Of a stretch of DNA of 64,000 bases, positions 1-10,193 are shown one piece after another. The translations under genes were made by a program, and so were the position numbers. This DNA is from Rahnella sikkimica (GTDB lineage Bacteria; Pseudomonadota; Gammaproteobacteria; Enterobacterales; Enterobacteriaceae): contig NZ_CP019062.1 of the NCBI RefSeq assembly GCF_002951615.1, positions 4,526,001 through 4,590,000 on the forward strand. The letters are read 5' to 3'. The notes under the pieces were generated by a model. The model did no database searches. It was given only the letters and a program-made list of their open reading frames with translations, and had not been told where the DNA came from. Position 1 is the stretch's first letter; each line of letters begins with the position of its first letter.

Positions 1-34
1 ATGGAATGAACGAGCAACCGCATAAGGATGATTT

Positions 35-391
35 ATGACCTGGACATATAAACAAAGCACCGGTGAATTATTTCATGATGGAGTATTCATCGAACGGGGA
101 TATTCAGGCGTCCTGACAAATAAAAATAACCCAGATCGTCAGCATGTCAAAGGGATGGGACCACTTCCCCAGGGTACATATCGGGTGGGTATTGCAACGA
201 GTTCAAAGGGACCACTTACGATTGAACTGCATCAAACCTCTGGCGAATCCTATGGCAGGAGCTTATTTCGCGTACACGGTGAAAGAAGAAATGGCCCGGC
301 CGGGTTTGCTTCAGCAGGTTGTATCATTATGAGCAACCCTACCCGGCGTCTGATAAGAGGAACCTCAGAAACATTAGAGGTCGTGAGATGA
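35..391 (+). CDS. Tlde1-type T6SS L,D-transpeptidase effector (DUF2778)
   Basis: The 118-residue protein matches the compact Tlde1/DUF2778 fold. It begins MTWTYKQSTGEL, has the glycine-rich GYSG...NNP and GPLPQGTYR segments, and ends with the catalytic half: an HGE motif at residues 81-83 and SAGC with Cys96. In this family the His and Cys form the active site of an L,D-transpeptidase/carboxypeptidase that attacks tetrapeptide stems in the periplasm of rival bacteria after type VI delivery. An AAGGA ribosome site lies upstream of the ATG. No signal peptide is visible, as expected for injected cargo. The stop overlaps the next start (ATGA). No hcp or vgrG is visible because the window begins here. 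Confidence 0.8.
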   Translation: MTWTYKQSTGELFHDGVFIERGYSGVLTNKNNPDRQHVKGMGPLPQGTYRVGIATSSKGPLTIELHQTSGESYGRSLFRVHGERRNGPAGFASAGCIIMSNPTRRLIRGTSETLEVVR

Positions 392-888
392 AAATTCTTC
401 CCTTATTTTTTCTCGCTCCATTAATGGTATTTGCTTCAACTACACCGAAGGATATAAGAACAAGTGTTCAACAATATGGGAGCAACAGTTTCGCATCAAA
501 AATAACTGCAAAAGACTGGTCCGAGACGATTAAAAAAATCTCTACGGGTGACAATGAATGGCTATTGTTAGTCCCGGATTTAGCGCCTGTAGTGAATCTA
601 CAACAATCCAATCAACTTTCTGGTGCTCTCTATTACGCCCTGGATGCTAACGCAAAAGAAACGCTCAAAGTGATGTCAATTCTCGACAAGCATCATTACA
701 AGTACCAGCAAGGAACGGATATAGCCTGTGTCCCACCGTTTGATAAAATAACGAATGGCGACATGGAAACATATAATCGCATCCGCCTTTCTTTACTGGA
801 TGCAGGACCTCAGGCCGCGACGTGCCTCTGGATAATGGAAGGTTGGGTCGAAGAGATTAAAGCCAACGAGGCCCGGAAATCCTCATAG
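388..888 (+). CDS. Probable Tldi1-type periplasmic immunity protein
   Basis: The ATG at 388 overlaps the effector stop as ATGA, so this start is preferred over the longer in-frame extension from 319. The 166-residue product opens with a Sec signal peptide (MKILPLFFLAPLMVFA) and has two cysteines in the mature part. I recognise no domain from sequence alone. Its role is inferred from three things: translational coupling to a Tlde1 effector, periplasmic export, and the family rule that Tlde1 toxins are paired with an exported inhibitor that protects the producer cell wall. A strong hairpin follows it, so the pair forms the end of a transcription unit. Confidence 0.65.
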   Translation: MKILPLFFLAPLMVFASTTPKDIRTSVQQYGSNSFASKITAKDWSETIKKISTGDNEWLLLVPDLAPVVNLQQSNQLSGALYYALDANAKETLKVMSILDKHHYKYQQGTDIACVPPFDKITNGDMETYNRIRLSLLDAGPQAATCLWIMEGWVEEIKANEARKSS

Positions 889-894
889 GCAGGT

Positions 895-930
895 CTGAAA
901 TTATCCCGGACTCATCCGGGATAATTTCAG
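895..930 (+). terminator. Hairpin terminator after the effector-immunity pair
   Basis: A perfect 16-bp inverted repeat (arms 895-910 and 915-930, core ATCCCGG/CCGGGAT) closes on a CTCA loop seven bases after the immunity stop codon. The distal arm contains AATTT rather than a long U-run. It is placed as expected for a transcription end. Confidence 0.7.
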
Positions 931-1401
931 ATGCGCTAGGTTGCGAGACGTCTTATAAGAGATTGTAATGCTATCTTCCTGTCATAGCTGATTATCTGAT
1001 TAACGTTACACCAGTGCTGTCTGTTAATTTCTTATCTCATTCGTAATGAACATAATCGCCACACCGTTGAGATAATCACGACGAGTGATGCCCATATTGC
1101 TTTTTTTGACATTACACATCAACCTTCACGGAGGCGGAACGGCAAAGGCTTTACACATTAAAAAATTTCTCTATATCTTAATGAAATCAACATTAATAAG
1201 TAATTATAAAACATGATGATTAGCGAAGATAATGGGAGAAAAGCAGATAATTCATCGACGAAGGATGAATTATCCATGGTTTTTAGTTCCTAATTTTGGA
1301 AGGCTTAGAGGGGGGGGCGTAGTGGGGTTTTAAATGAAAAAAATTATTCGATCTAGCAAGTGGTATATATACCTATATGATAGTGATAGTGATAGTGTTG
1401 A
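931..1401. other. Gene-free AT-rich interval with one perfect inverted repeat
   Basis: No convincing coding frame is seen between the immunity gene terminator and the 3' end of hamB. The stretch is AT-rich like the defence operon beside it. A perfect 11-bp inverted repeat (GATAATTCATC at 1246-1256 and GATGAATTATC at 1264-1274, 7-nt loop) is present. A G homopolymer lies near 1311-1318. A short tandem repeat of TAGTGA begins near 1381. These may mark the edge of an inserted segment, but no attachment site or tRNA remnant was found. Confidence 0.4.
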
Positions 1402-1430
1402 TGCCACGCGATGAATTTTACCGTGTGGCA
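1402..1430 (-). terminator. Possible terminator of the hamAB operon
   Basis: A 9-bp stem with one wobble pair (TGCCACGCG at 1402-1410 against CGTGTGGCA at 1422-1430) lies just beyond the hamB stop on the minus strand. It lacks a clear U-run, so its function as a terminator is uncertain. Confidence 0.35.
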
Positions 1431-1437
1431 CTGGTTG

Positions 1438-3639
1438 TTAGTTTTTTAAATTTTTTAATAATATCTCTTTTTCATATTGTATTAGATCTTTGTTATCATA
1501 TAGTTTGTTATTTATAATAAAATCTATAACTTTCTCATCTGAGAAAATATTTGGAATATGCTTTGATATTTTTTGAATCGCCGATTTTGGTATCCCATAT
1601 TCAATGAGTATATTCAAGTGGTCTGGGATGAAATCATTTTCTATTAGTGATGAGTAAAATAGATAGTTACCAGGTTCAAGCCCAATAGATTTACAAACAT
1701 ATCCTTGTAGTTCATTTAAAACCATTAGCAATTTTGGTATTTTGTATTGAAACCAATGTCTTAGTATATGAAAGGCATCTCTAATTGCATCATCAATAGC
1801 CTGGTTTTTTTTATCCTCATTGAGGTCTTTTATTTTGTTAATTCTGTAGTCATAACTACTTTTAACCAACGCATTAATATTCCTAGAAAATCCATAGTCA
1901 TAAGTCACCTTTGTTAATCGACTAGCGGACATAGTAATGGGTTTTTCGCTATCTTTTAATAAAAAACTCCAGCATAAATTGATGCAATATAATAATTGTG
2001 AATATTTTGGTGTCGTACTCCAACTAATAGAATGATAGTTATGTAAAATGACTTTAAAAAGGTGATCCAGTAGTTCTTTTTGCCCGCGAATGTTTATAGA
2101 GTTTCTAGAGAATAATTCAATCTGATCAGGGGGAAGTGATCTAATGAACTGATATTCCTCTGAGTTTTTATCTTTAATATCTTTATCATCAAGATTTATT
2201 AAAATCTCTTCGTGTAAAGGATTTTGCTCAAAAAAAGGAATGTCAATATATATTTCTTCTTTAATGGGCGGTGGGTTAAAATTAAAAATATTCCCAGAGT
2301 AGTGTTGCATTAATCGCCCTGCACGTCCTTTTATATTTGAGTAATCAAAATAGTCAATATCTACTTCACCTTTCATGTCATCAAAATAGATTATATTTTT
2401 CGCAGAGGTGTTGACACCTTCTATGATTGTGGTTGTGCAAAATAGAACATTAATTAAACCAGAGTTAAAATAATCTATTAAGGACGAGGTTATATGCCTT
2501 GGAAGGGAACCGTCATGGAAGGCAATACCTCTGTTTAAAGATTTAATTAATGACCACTCTGGAGAGATGAACTCTCGAATCCATTCTGTTAACGGAAGTG
2601 CATTTTCATCGTTCTTAATTACATTTTTACTTAAAAAATAATTAGTTATTTTTTTAGATAGTTTCCTTGCTTTATTAGGTGAGGAACAATAAACAATAGT
2701 TTGTTCATTTTTTCTTTTTAGTATTAAATCGAATAAGATATCTTCTTTGAATTTTGCCTTTTTTCCTAGTTTACCAAATAGATTGCCATAACTTTCATAT
2801 ATATTGAAGCTATTACATCTCACCAAGGTATAGTTACTTTTATAAAATGTAGCGTTATATTTTTCGGCAAATCCAGGGGAAATTCCATCAATGTTTGGTC
2901 CAAGGAAATAAAATTTAGGCTGAGATTTTTTAAATACTTTGATAAAAGAATTATTTAAAGATTGATGCCTTTCATCATCCCTCTTTGAGCTAAATTTGTA
3001 GAATTCGTCTATTATTAGAAAATCGATTTCTGGAAGGTTATGGTATTCATTAACCCTTTCAGATGTTAATAGAAAAATATTACCTTTCTTTTCTTTGATG
3101 AAATCTTGGCTGGTACGAACAATGATCTTATAATTATTAAGATATTTCGATAGTTTTTTTCTTGTTTCATCTAAAAGAGCTAGGCTAGGTTGTATTATGA
3201 GTATGTTTTTGTATTTCAGCGAGGCAACAACCTCCTCAATAAGTAAACTTTTACCGAAGCTTGTTGGGGCACTTGCAATGATATTTTTATTAGAATTAAT
3301 AAGACCTAGTAGATGTTTTTGTTCATCATGAAAAACTTTATCTTTGAGATTATTTGACCTGCTGGATTCAATTCTTATTTTTTGAGAAGTTGATGATGGT
3401 TTGAGATTTTCCTTTTCCAAATAGGGATAAAACCCTGCAGATTCAACTAAATCAGCTAGAATAAAATCTAATTTTGAGGAATAATTTTCTTTGTTTTCTA
3501 GTAACTGTATGACTCTATCCCTTCCGATCTCTTCATTGGAATTTAGTAGGTGTGCGCATTTTCTATATTCTTCGAAAGTTTGTTCAAACAACTTGTCAAC
3601 TTCTTGCGATTCATCAAGGTGATTATCCATATTACCCAC
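1438..3639 (-). CDS. hamB: HamB, SF2 helicase of a Hachiman anti-phage system
   Basis: The 733-residue protein has the motifs of a Ski2-like superfamily 2 helicase. Motif I is APTSFGKS at residues 124-131, motif II is DEFY at 211-214, a C-terminal RecA lobe contains TTIIEGVN near 403-410, and motif VI GRAGR is at 438-442. An all-helical C-terminal region follows. In Hachiman (the same family as AbpAB of E. coli), HamB is the ATP-driven DNA-translocating sensor that holds and then releases the HamA nuclease when it meets damaged or phage-derived DNA ends. The gene overlaps hamA by 8 bp, indicating coupled translation. Base composition is far richer in AT than the flanking genes, indicating horizontal transfer. 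The assignment rests on the pairing with a DUF1837 protein. Confidence 0.85.
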   Translation of the reverse strand: MGNMDNHLDESQEVDKLFEQTFEEYRKCAHLLNSNEEIGRDRVIQLLENKENYSSKLDFILADLVESAGFYPYLEKENLKPSSTSQKIRIESSRSNNLKDKVFHDEQKHLLGLINSNKNIIASAPTSFGKSLLIEEVVASLKYKNILIIQPSLALLDETRKKLSKYLNNYKIIVRTSQDFIKEKKGNIFLLTSERVNEYHNLPEIDFLIIDEFYKFSSKRDDERHQSLNNSFIKVFKKSQPKFYFLGPNIDGISPGFAEKYNATFYKSNYTLVRCNSFNIYESYGNLFGKLGKKAKFKEDILFDLILKRKNEQTIVYCSSPNKARKLSKKITNYFLSKNVIKNDENALPLTEWIREFISPEWSLIKSLNRGIAFHDGSLPRHITSSLIDYFNSGLINVLFCTTTIIEGVNTSAKNIIYFDDMKGEVDIDYFDYSNIKGRAGRLMQHYSGNIFNFNPPPIKEEIYIDIPFFEQNPLHEEILINLDDKDIKDKNSEEYQFIRSLPPDQIELFSRNSINIRGQKELLDHLFKVILHNYHSISWSTTPKYSQLLYCINLCWSFLLKDSEKPITMSASRLTKVTYDYGFSRNINALVKSSYDYRINKIKDLNEDKKNQAIDDAIRDAFHILRHWFQYKIPKLLMVLNELQGYVCKSIGLEPGNYLFYSSLIENDFIPDHLNILIEYGIPKSAIQKISKHIPNIFSDEKVIDFIINNKLYDNKDLIQYEKEILLKNLKN

Positions 3640-4567
3640 CGATTTGTTGAATTAATGATAATTTCTGATGTAGTTTTTTTACTAGCTCAGTTTTATTACT
3701 CACGGGGAAAAGTAAAAGAATAATATTAAGGTGGCCTTTTAATGGGTGTTTGTACTTAGAATCAAAGTATTTTTTTAAAGATTTTATTTTTTCTTCATAA
3801 TATTGGCAAAACTCCGAATTTTTTTCATCATCAAATTTTGTAAATGAATCGCAACTATAAGTGCACAGTAAAGGTATATTTATACTATTTAGCTTGTCTG
3901 AAAGTTTTCCACCAGCGGATAGGACATCTAGCCAGTAATCTAGTAATGGTGTTTCTTTCGAGTGTTTTATTTTTTTTGAAATTAACGTGAACTCTGCGTT
4001 TAAATAATCTATCTTGAAATGTTCCTCTACATCGTTTATTAACTCTGATATTCCCTTTTTGGGGTCTAAGTATAACTTTGATTCGCCTAACCATAATGTC
4101 TTACTTACTGGTTCTATATGAACGGCATCGAATCCGTGTACGGTATGTCCGATAGAGTCTTTAAAATAAATTTTTGACAAAAGTGGAAGCGTATTATGAA
4201 AGTCTCTAAGTATAAGATGGAGAATTAACTCTCCGAACTCACCTCTTTTAATATACTTATCAGCAATATCATCTTCTATCGAACCCGAGTTACAGTATAT
4301 ATCTTTGACTTTTTTGTATTCATCTATCTTGTAAACAGATTTTGCTGCATCAATTATTTTGCTCAATGTTTCGGTATTGTTTGTCGTTTTTCCTTCATGG
4401 TATCCATAGGCGAACTCATGTAGTGCAGAAAGTATTGTCATGACCAAAGGGTCTATCCGATAGAATGTAGAACCACTGTCATTAATATCAAAACCTACTA
4501 GATAACTACGTAAATTAATTTGTTTTATTCTTTCTTCTATTACTTTTTGGGAATTAAACGGTGTCAT
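3632..4567 (-). CDS. hamA: HamA, DUF1837 nuclease of a Hachiman anti-phage system
   Basis: This 311-residue protein carries the DUF1837 signature. RGEFGELIL spans residues 108-116, GFDAVH lies at 145-150, and LWLGESKLY at 158-166. Together these give an acidic, D147 and E162-x-K164 arrangement typical of a PD-(D/E)XK-like nuclease core. In the Hachiman family HamA is a DNase held inactive by HamB and released to degrade DNA indiscriminately, stopping phage growth by killing or arresting the host. It is the first gene of a two-gene operon and overlaps hamB by 8 bp. It is AT-rich like hamB. The start at 4567 is the only strong ATG before the conserved region. Confidence 0.85.
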   Translation of the reverse strand: MTPFNSQKVIEERIKQINLRSYLVGFDINDSGSTFYRIDPLVMTILSALHEFAYGYHEGKTTNNTETLSKIIDAAKSVYKIDEYKKVKDIYCNSGSIEDDIADKYIKRGEFGELILHLILRDFHNTLPLLSKIYFKDSIGHTVHGFDAVHIEPVSKTLWLGESKLYLDPKKGISELINDVEEHFKIDYLNAEFTLISKKIKHSKETPLLDYWLDVLSAGGKLSDKLNSINIPLLCTYSCDSFTKFDDEKNSEFCQYYEEKIKSLKKYFDSKYKHPLKGHLNIILLLFPVSNKTELVKKLHQKLSLIQQIGG

Positions 4568-4915
4568 GTTTTATCCTGCTTGTTCAGTGCTAGAAAGCTG
4601 CTTCTCCCTACTGTTAGTATAACTACTGAGTAAATAGTGTGCGAACTGTTTATTAATACAGTGTTTTTACGTGTTTAATAGAATTTAACCAAAAAAACGT
4701 AGTGAGATTGATCACAGCTTTGCTAAACAGCTAAGTGGCTTAACGTTAGATTTCAAATATAAAATTCAAATCAAAAGAATAATAATATGAATTAATCCTC
4801 TTTCTACTCAAATGAGTTTTTGATCTGGTTGGACTCTGTTGCAAATGTCTTAATCTTCTTCTCACTGCTTCGCCTGTGGGGTTAGGGGATTTACCTCTGC
4901 AGAGATATGAATATC
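4568..4915. other. Intergenic region carrying the presumed hamAB promoter
   Basis: This 348-bp AT-rich stretch separates hamA from the 3' end of a small HTH gene. It should contain the hamAB promoter, but I see no single convincing operator. No coding frame, RNA gene or integrase site was identified. Base composition becomes normal near 4850, which may be the right edge of the transferred segment. Confidence 0.4.
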
Positions 4916-5164
4916 TTAATGGATGCTATTATTTGAATCGAAAATCGTTTCCAAAACACTTTTCGGCTCAACTCCTAAAAGCCGTGCAATCCTGACAAAC
5001 TCAACCACGTCGAGCCGCCTTTCGCCGTTCTCAAACTTGGCGATAAATGACTGCGGTTTTCCCAAAGTCTTAGCCAGTTCGATCTGCGTGATCCCTTTCT
5101 CCAGCCGGGCTTTCTTCAATAAACCAATTACTTCCTGATAATCACGATCATAGATTGAAGCCAT
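4916..5164 (-). CDS. Small XRE-family HTH regulator
   Basis: The 82-residue product is almost entirely a Cro/C1-type helix-turn-helix. The helices cover KKARLEKGITQIELAKTLGK and SFIAKFENGERRLDV, ending with an ARLLGVEP helix. Such proteins bind DNA as dimers and usually repress nearby promoters. It is divergent from a Ner/Nlp-type regulator, with 120 bp between the starts, and lies next to the Hachiman operon. It could be a local controller of the island or an unrelated chromosomal regulator. No partner toxin is seen beside it. Confidence 0.75.
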   Translation of the reverse strand: MASIYDRDYQEVIGLLKKARLEKGITQIELAKTLGKPQSFIAKFENGERRLDVVEFVRIARLLGVEPKSVLETIFDSNNSIH

Positions 5165-5284
5165 CGAAAATACTCGTCATAAAAAATCCCAAAAACGAAT
5201 ATCAACGCTTTACTGAAATATCCCAAAACAGGATAATGGTTTCGTTAAGTATGAAAACTAATCAATCAAAGGAAAGGATCCTCC

Positions 5285-5548
5285 ATGAATAACCCACAAA
5301 ATTACACCGACTGGCATCAGGCAGACATCATTGCGGCACTGCGGAAAAGAGGGACGACACTGGCGGCGGTTTCGCGTGGTGCGGGGCTGAGTTCATCGAC
5401 GCTGTCGAATGCGCTTTCGCGGCCGTGGCCGAAAGGGGAGAAGGTGATTGCGCAGGCGCTGAATGTGCATCCGAGTATTATCTGGCCGAGCCGTTATTTT
5501 AATGCGCGGGGTGAGCTGGTGGAGAAAATTCTGCGCGGAAACCGCTAA
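5285..5548 (+). CDS. Nlp/SfsB-type HTH regulator
   Basis: The 87-residue protein has the Ner-like helix-turn-helix seen in phage Mu Ner and E. coli SfsB (Nlp). It opens with a YTDWHQADIIAALRKRG region, then has TTLAAVSRGAGLSSSTLSNA and ends with the family-typical HPSIIWPSRYF. Such proteins are small DNA-binding regulators; SfsB was linked to maltose gene expression in E. coli. A GGAAAGGATCC ribosome site precedes the ATG. It is divergent from an XRE regulator and convergent with the efflux operon, from which it is separated by a bidirectional terminator. Confidence 0.8.
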   Translation: MNNPQNYTDWHQADIIAALRKRGTTLAAVSRGAGLSSSTLSNALSRPWPKGEKVIAQALNVHPSIIWPSRYFNARGELVEKILRGNR

Positions 5549-5584
5549 ACCTCGAAGCTTCGCCGCAAAGGCCGCAGCAAACCA

Positions 5585-5608
5585 AAACGCCGACTTCCGT
5601 CGGCGTTT
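5585..5608. terminator. Bidirectional terminator between nlp-like gene and efflux operon
   Basis: A perfect 10-bp stem (AAACGCCGAC and GTCGGCGTTT) with a TTCC loop lies between two convergent genes. The outer A and T runs suit termination on both strands. Confidence 0.8.
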
Positions 5609-5626
5609 CGCATCAAATCAAAACGT

Positions 5627-7039
5627 TTACTCCTTCCAGCCACCGCCCAGCGCTTTATACAAACTGATGTCCTGATTCAGCTGGGCTAATTGGGTCGTGA
5701 TCAGCGTTTGCTGTGCGGAATACAGCGAACGTTGCGCGACCAGTACGCTCAGATAGTTGTCGATGCCGCCTTTGAAACGCATCTGCGAGAGATCGTAGTT
5801 GCGCTGGTTGGCGTCGGCGTCCTGTGTGCGGGCCAGCAGTTCGTCTTTGTAGGTCGCTTCTCCGGCTAAACCGTCGGACACTTCCTTGAACGCCGTCTGA
5901 ATGGCTTTCTCATAGTTGGCGATGTCGATTTTCTTAGTGTCTTTGGCAATGTCGAGATTCGCCTGATTCACGCCGCCGTCAAAGATGGGGATATTAATTG
6001 ATGGCATGAATGACCATGCGCCTGTGCCGCCGTCGAAGAGTTTACTCAGGCTGCCGCTTTCAGAACCGGCGGTGCCGGTCAGCGTAATGCTTGGGAAGAA
6101 CGCCGCGCGGGCGGCGCCAATGTTGGCGTTGGCGGCTTTCAGCGTGTGTTCCGCCGCAATGATATCCGGGCGACGGGTCAGCAGATCAGACGGTAAACCG
6201 GCGGGCGTCTGCGGGAATTTCCAGTCCTGTTGCAGCGTGGCACCGGCCAGCAGGTTTTGCGGGATCGTCGTGCCGACTAACAATGTCAGCGCATTGACGT
6301 CCTGACGTACCTGACGCGTGTATTGCGCGATATCGGCCTGCGCCGCCCGCACGGTGGTTTCCGCCTGCACCAGATCCTGTGAGGTGCTGATGCCGGAATC
6401 GTAGCTGCGTTTGGTCAGATCGTAGGATTTGTTCTGGCTGTTGGCGGTGTTAATCGCCAGTTTGAGCAGATCGTTATCCGCCGCCAGGCTCAGATAGCCG
6501 GAAGCCACTTCAGAAACCAGCGTGATTTGCGTGGCGCGCTGCGTCGCTTCAGTGGCGAGATAGGTTTCCAGCCCCTGATCGCGCAGGCTGCGCACGCGGC
6601 CAAACAGATCCACTTCATAAGACGTCACGCCGAGATTGGCGCTGTATTGCTGATACGTCACCGGCCCCGAGGTTTGCGTGGAATACAACCCGCCCGGCAG
6701 ATGCTGGCTGGTTTCCCCGGCGGTGGCATCGAGCGTTGGCAGCAGCGCGGCGCGGTCAATCTGGAAGGAGGCCCGCGCCGTATCGACGTTTAACGCCGCG
6801 ACCCGTAAATCGCGGTTATTTTCGAGGGACATCGTGATCAGCTGCTTCATCGCCGGTTCATTGAAGAACGCCTTCCAGCCGATATCCTGCCCGGTGCGGG
6901 TGTCAGCGCCGTTTCCGGCGCTCCAGTTGCTGGCGACCGGCAGGGCAGGACGCTGATATTTCGGTTCCAGCGTACAGCCCGCCAGCAGGGTGAGTGAAAA
7001 CGCGCCAATCACGGACAGCGCGAAATGCGGTTTATTCAT
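5627..7039 (-). CDS. Outer-membrane factor of RND efflux pump (OprM/NodT family lipoprotein)
   Basis: This 470-residue protein is a TolC-like outer-membrane channel. It has a lipoprotein signal with lipobox LLAGC (Cys22) and the family start [15 protein letters not shown]. Two OEP repeats follow, including the conserved [15 protein letters not shown] and the [17 protein letters not shown] stretch. It completes a tripartite pump with the adaptor and permease encoded upstream, overlapping the permease gene by 8 bp. Having its own outer-membrane factor means the pump need not depend on TolC. The architecture resembles the EefABC and MexAB-OprM operons; the exact ortholog and drug range cannot be told from sequence. 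Confidence 0.9.
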   Translation of the reverse strand: MNKPHFALSVIGAFSLTLLAGCTLEPKYQRPALPVASNWSAGNGADTRTGQDIGWKAFFNEPAMKQLITMSLENNRDLRVAALNVDTARASFQIDRAALLPTLDATAGETSQHLPGGLYSTQTSGPVTYQQYSANLGVTSYEVDLFGRVRSLRDQGLETYLATEATQRATQITLVSEVASGYLSLAADNDLLKLAINTANSQNKSYDLTKRSYDSGISTSQDLVQAETTVRAAQADIAQYTRQVRQDVNALTLLVGTTIPQNLLAGATLQQDWKFPQTPAGLPSDLLTRRPDIIAAEHTLKAANANIGAARAAFFPSITLTGTAGSESGSLSKLFDGGTGAWSFMPSINIPIFDGGVNQANLDIAKDTKKIDIANYEKAIQTAFKEVSDGLAGEATYKDELLARTQDADANQRNYDLSQMRFKGGIDNYLSVLVAQRSLYSAQQTLITTQLAQLNQDISLYKALGGGWKE

Positions 7040-10000
7040 GGTGTGTTGCCTCAGTCGCCGGAAGCGCCTTGTCTTGTTGCTTTGATTTACGCGTGAACAG
7101 GTTTACCACCGTCACGTAGAACATCGGGACGAAGAAAATCGCCAGGAAAGTCGCGGTGATCATCCCGCCGACCACGGCAGTACCAATGGAGTGCTGGCTG
7201 CCCGCCCCGGCACCGCTGGAAATCGTCAGCGGGAACACGCCGAGAATAAAGGCCATCGAGGTCATGATGATCGGGCGGATACGCAGTTTGGCGGCTTCCA
7301 CGGCGGCCTCAACTATCGGCATCCCTTCTTTCTCGTGCAGCTCTTTGGCGAATTCGACAATCAGTATGGCGTTCTTCGCCGCCAGCCCGACGGTGGTTAA
7401 CAGCCCGACCTGGAAGAAGACGTCGTTGGATAATCCGCGCAGCAGCACCGCACCGATCGTCCCTAAAATCCCCAGCGGCACGACCAGCAGAACCGAGAAC
7501 GGAATCGACCAGCTTTCATACAAGGCGGCCAGACACAGGAACACCACGATGAGAGACAGGCTGTACAGCGCAGGCGTCTGCGAGCCGGACAGTTTTTCTT
7601 CATAACTCAGGCCGTGCCACGCCACTTTGTAACCCTGCGGCAGTTTGGCGGCGATTTCCATGACGGCGTCGTTGGCATCCCCCGAGCTGTAGCCCGGTGC
7701 CGGTGCGCCCATCAGTTCGACCGCGGAGACCCCGTTGAAACGCTCGTAACGCGGTGAGCCGTAAACCCATTTGCCGCTGCCGAAGGCGCTCCACGGCACC
7801 ATCGCGCCGCTGCTATTGCGGAAGTACCAGTTGTTCAGATCTTCAGGCGTGACGCGGGATGCCGCCTTGCCCTGGATGTAAACGCGTTTTACGCGGTTGT
7901 TGTACATGAACTGGTTCACGTACGCCGAACCCCAGGCCGCCGAGAGCGTGTTGTTGATGTCGTCGAGGCTCAGGCCCAGCGCCTGCGCGCGTTCGTCGTC
8001 GATTTCCAGCTGGTATTGCGGTTCGTCTTCCATCCCGTTCGGACGAACGGCGGTCAGGCGTTTATCCTGCGACGCCATTTGCAGGAACTGGTTACGGACG
8101 TTCATCAGGGCTTCGTGCCCTCTGCCGTTGGTGTCCTGAAGGAAGAAGTCGAAACCGGTGGCGTTACCCAGCTCCATGACCGCTGGCGGAACGAAGGCAA
8201 ACACGCGGGCGTCTTTGAGTGTGGCGAAATGTCCCATTGCACGGCCCGCCAGCGCCTGCACTTTCTGCGCCGCGTCCGGGCGCTGTGCCCAGTTTTTCAG
8301 CTGGACGAACGCAATGCCGACGTTTTGCCCGCGACCGGCGAAGCTGAAGCCGTTGGCGGTAAACACCGAGGAGACCACGTCGCCTTCTTTATCCAGCAGA
8401 TATTCGCGGACGTTATCGAGCACTTCCTGAGTACGCTCTGATGACGCGTTGGCCGGTAAGGTGGCCTGAATCAGCATGACGGCCTGATCTTCATCGGGCA
8501 GGAAGGTGGTCGGTACGCGGGTGAACATAAAGCCGGTGGCGATCACAATCAGCAGATAAATCACCATAAACAGACGGCGGCGGGAGATGACCGTGCCGAC
8601 GGCGCGGGTGTAGTGCATCGCGCCTTTGTCGAAATTACGGTTAAACCAGCCGGAGAAGCCTTTTTGGGATTTCTCTTCATCGTTGTGTTTGATGATGGTG
8701 GCACACAGCGCCGGGGTGAAAATCAGTGCCATCAGAACGGAAAGCGCCATTGCGGAAACAATGGTGATCGAGAACTGACGGTAGATGATGCCGGTTGAGC
8801 CGCCGAAGAACGCCATCGGCACTAACACCGCCGACAGCACCAGTGCGATCCCGAACAGGGCACCCTGAATCTGTTTCATCGATTTAATCGTGGCGTCTTT
8901 CGGCGATAACTTTTCTTCCGTCATCACACGTTCGACGTTTTCCACCACCACGATGGCGTCATCCACCAGCAGACCTATCGCCAGCACCATCCCGAACATC
9001 GTCAGGGTGTTTATGGAATACCCCGCTGCCGCCAGAATGCCGAAAGTCCCGAGCAGTACCACCGGCACCACCAGCGTGGTCACCAGTGTGGCGCGCAGGT
9101 TTTGCAGGAACAGCAGCATGACGCAGAACACCAGCACGATGGCTTCGATCAGCGTTTTCACCACTTCTTCAATGGAGGCGCTGACCACCGGCGCGGTCTG
9201 GTAAGGGTATTTCACTTCAACGCCGGCAGGCAGTGAGGACGCCAGCCCGGCAACGGTGGCTCTGACCGCTTTGTCGGTATCGAGCACGTTTGCGCCACTC
9301 GCCAGACGCAGGGCGATGGCGGTAGACGGTTTGCCGTTAAAGGTGGAAGAGATGGAATAACTTTCCGGCCCCAGATCCACATTCCCGACATCGCTCAGGC
9401 GCACCTGAGAACCGTCGGCGTTCACTTTCAGCAGCACATTTTTGAACTGACTGATGCTGTCGAAACGGGTTTTACCAATGATAGTCGCGCTGACTTTGCT
9501 GTCTTTTACCGTCGGTAATCCGCCGAGAGAACCGGAAGAAACCTGCACGTTTTGCGCTTCGATCGCCGTGCTGACATCGCTTGGGATTAGCTGATATTTA
9601 TAGAGTTTCGCCGGATCCAGCCAGATGCGCATCGCGTATTCTGAACCGAGCAGCAGGAAGTCGCCGACGCCTTTCGTACGGACAATCGGGTCTTCAAGCT
9701 TGGTCACCAGCAGGTTACTCAGATCCGAGTTACTCATTTTGCCGTCGGTCGAAATCAGGCTGACCAGCAGCATGAAGTTGGACTGGTATTTGGCAATACG
9801 GATACCCTGATTGACCACTTCGGTCGGCAACTGCGATTCGGCCAGAGACACTTTGTTCTGCACCTGAACCTGCGCGATATCCGGGTTAGTGCCCTGATCG
9901 AAGGTGGCAATAATCGTGGCACTGCCGTCGCTGTTACTTTGCGATTCGATATAACGCAGGTTATCCAGTCCGTTGAGTTGCTGTTCGATAACCTGAACGA

Positions 10001-10181
10001 CGGTGTTCTGCGCGGTTTCCGCCGAAGCACCCGGATAGGTGACACTGACGGAAATCGCCGGTGGGGCAATATTCGGGTACTGGTTGACCGGCAACTGCAT
10101 GATCGACAGCGCACCGGCGATCATGATGACGATAGCGACAACCCAGGCGAATATGGGACGATTAATAAAGAAAGTAGACAT
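7032..10181 (-). CDS. RND multidrug efflux permease, HAE1 (AcrB) family
   Basis: The 1,049-residue inner-membrane transporter has the standard AcrB layout. [14 protein letters not shown] is followed by a first periplasmic loop, then twelve membrane helices with two large porter loops. The proton-relay Asp-Asp pair lies in the motif [18 protein letters not shown], and [16 protein letters not shown] carries the relay lysine of TM10. Such pumps form trimers that exchange protons for amphiphilic drugs, dyes and detergents. Length equals that of AcrB. It is the middle gene of an adaptor-permease-channel operon, starting 12 bp after the adaptor stop and overlapping the channel gene. Confidence 0.95.
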   Translation of the reverse strand: MSTFFINRPIFAWVVAIVIMIAGALSIMQLPVNQYPNIAPPAISVSVTYPGASAETAQNTVVQVIEQQLNGLDNLRYIESQSNSDGSATIIATFDQGTNPDIAQVQVQNKVSLAESQLPTEVVNQGIRIAKYQSNFMLLVSLISTDGKMSNSDLSNLLVTKLEDPIVRTKGVGDFLLLGSEYAMRIWLDPAKLYKYQLIPSDVSTAIEAQNVQVSSGSLGGLPTVKDSKVSATIIGKTRFDSISQFKNVLLKVNADGSQVRLSDVGNVDLGPESYSISSTFNGKPSTAIALRLASGANVLDTDKAVRATVAGLASSLPAGVEVKYPYQTAPVVSASIEEVVKTLIEAIVLVFCVMLLFLQNLRATLVTTLVVPVVLLGTFGILAAAGYSINTLTMFGMVLAIGLLVDDAIVVVENVERVMTEEKLSPKDATIKSMKQIQGALFGIALVLSAVLVPMAFFGGSTGIIYRQFSITIVSAMALSVLMALIFTPALCATIIKHNDEEKSQKGFSGWFNRNFDKGAMHYTRAVGTVISRRRLFMVIYLLIVIATGFMFTRVPTTFLPDEDQAVMLIQATLPANASSERTQEVLDNVREYLLDKEGDVVSSVFTANGFSFAGRGQNVGIAFVQLKNWAQRPDAAQKVQALAGRAMGHFATLKDARVFAFVPPAVMELGNATGFDFFLQDTNGRGHEALMNVRNQFLQMASQDKRLTAVRPNGMEDEPQYQLEIDDERAQALGLSLDDINNTLSAAWGSAYVNQFMYNNRVKRVYIQGKAASRVTPEDLNNWYFRNSSGAMVPWSAFGSGKWVYGSPRYERFNGVSAVELMGAPAPGYSSGDANDAVMEIAAKLPQGYKVAWHGLSYEEKLSGSQTPALYSLSLIVVFLCLAALYESWSIPFSVLLVVPLGILGTIGAVLLRGLSNDVFFQVGLLTTVGLAAKNAILIVEFAKELHEKEGMPIVEAAVEAAKLRIRPIIMTSMAFILGVFPLTISSGAGAGSQHSIGTAVVGGMITATFLAIFFVPMFYVTVVNLFTRKSKQQDKALPATEATHHE

Positions 10182-10193
10182 TCAGCTCACCCG

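Noticed and set aside
319..387. Longer N-terminus for the immunity protein
   Set aside because: The extension lies within the effector coding sequence and would hide a clear signal peptide beginning at 388.
1379..1396. TAGTGA tandem repeat as a CRISPR or phase-variable tract
   Set aside because: Only three copies of six bases occur, in a non-coding place after hamB; no function is supported.
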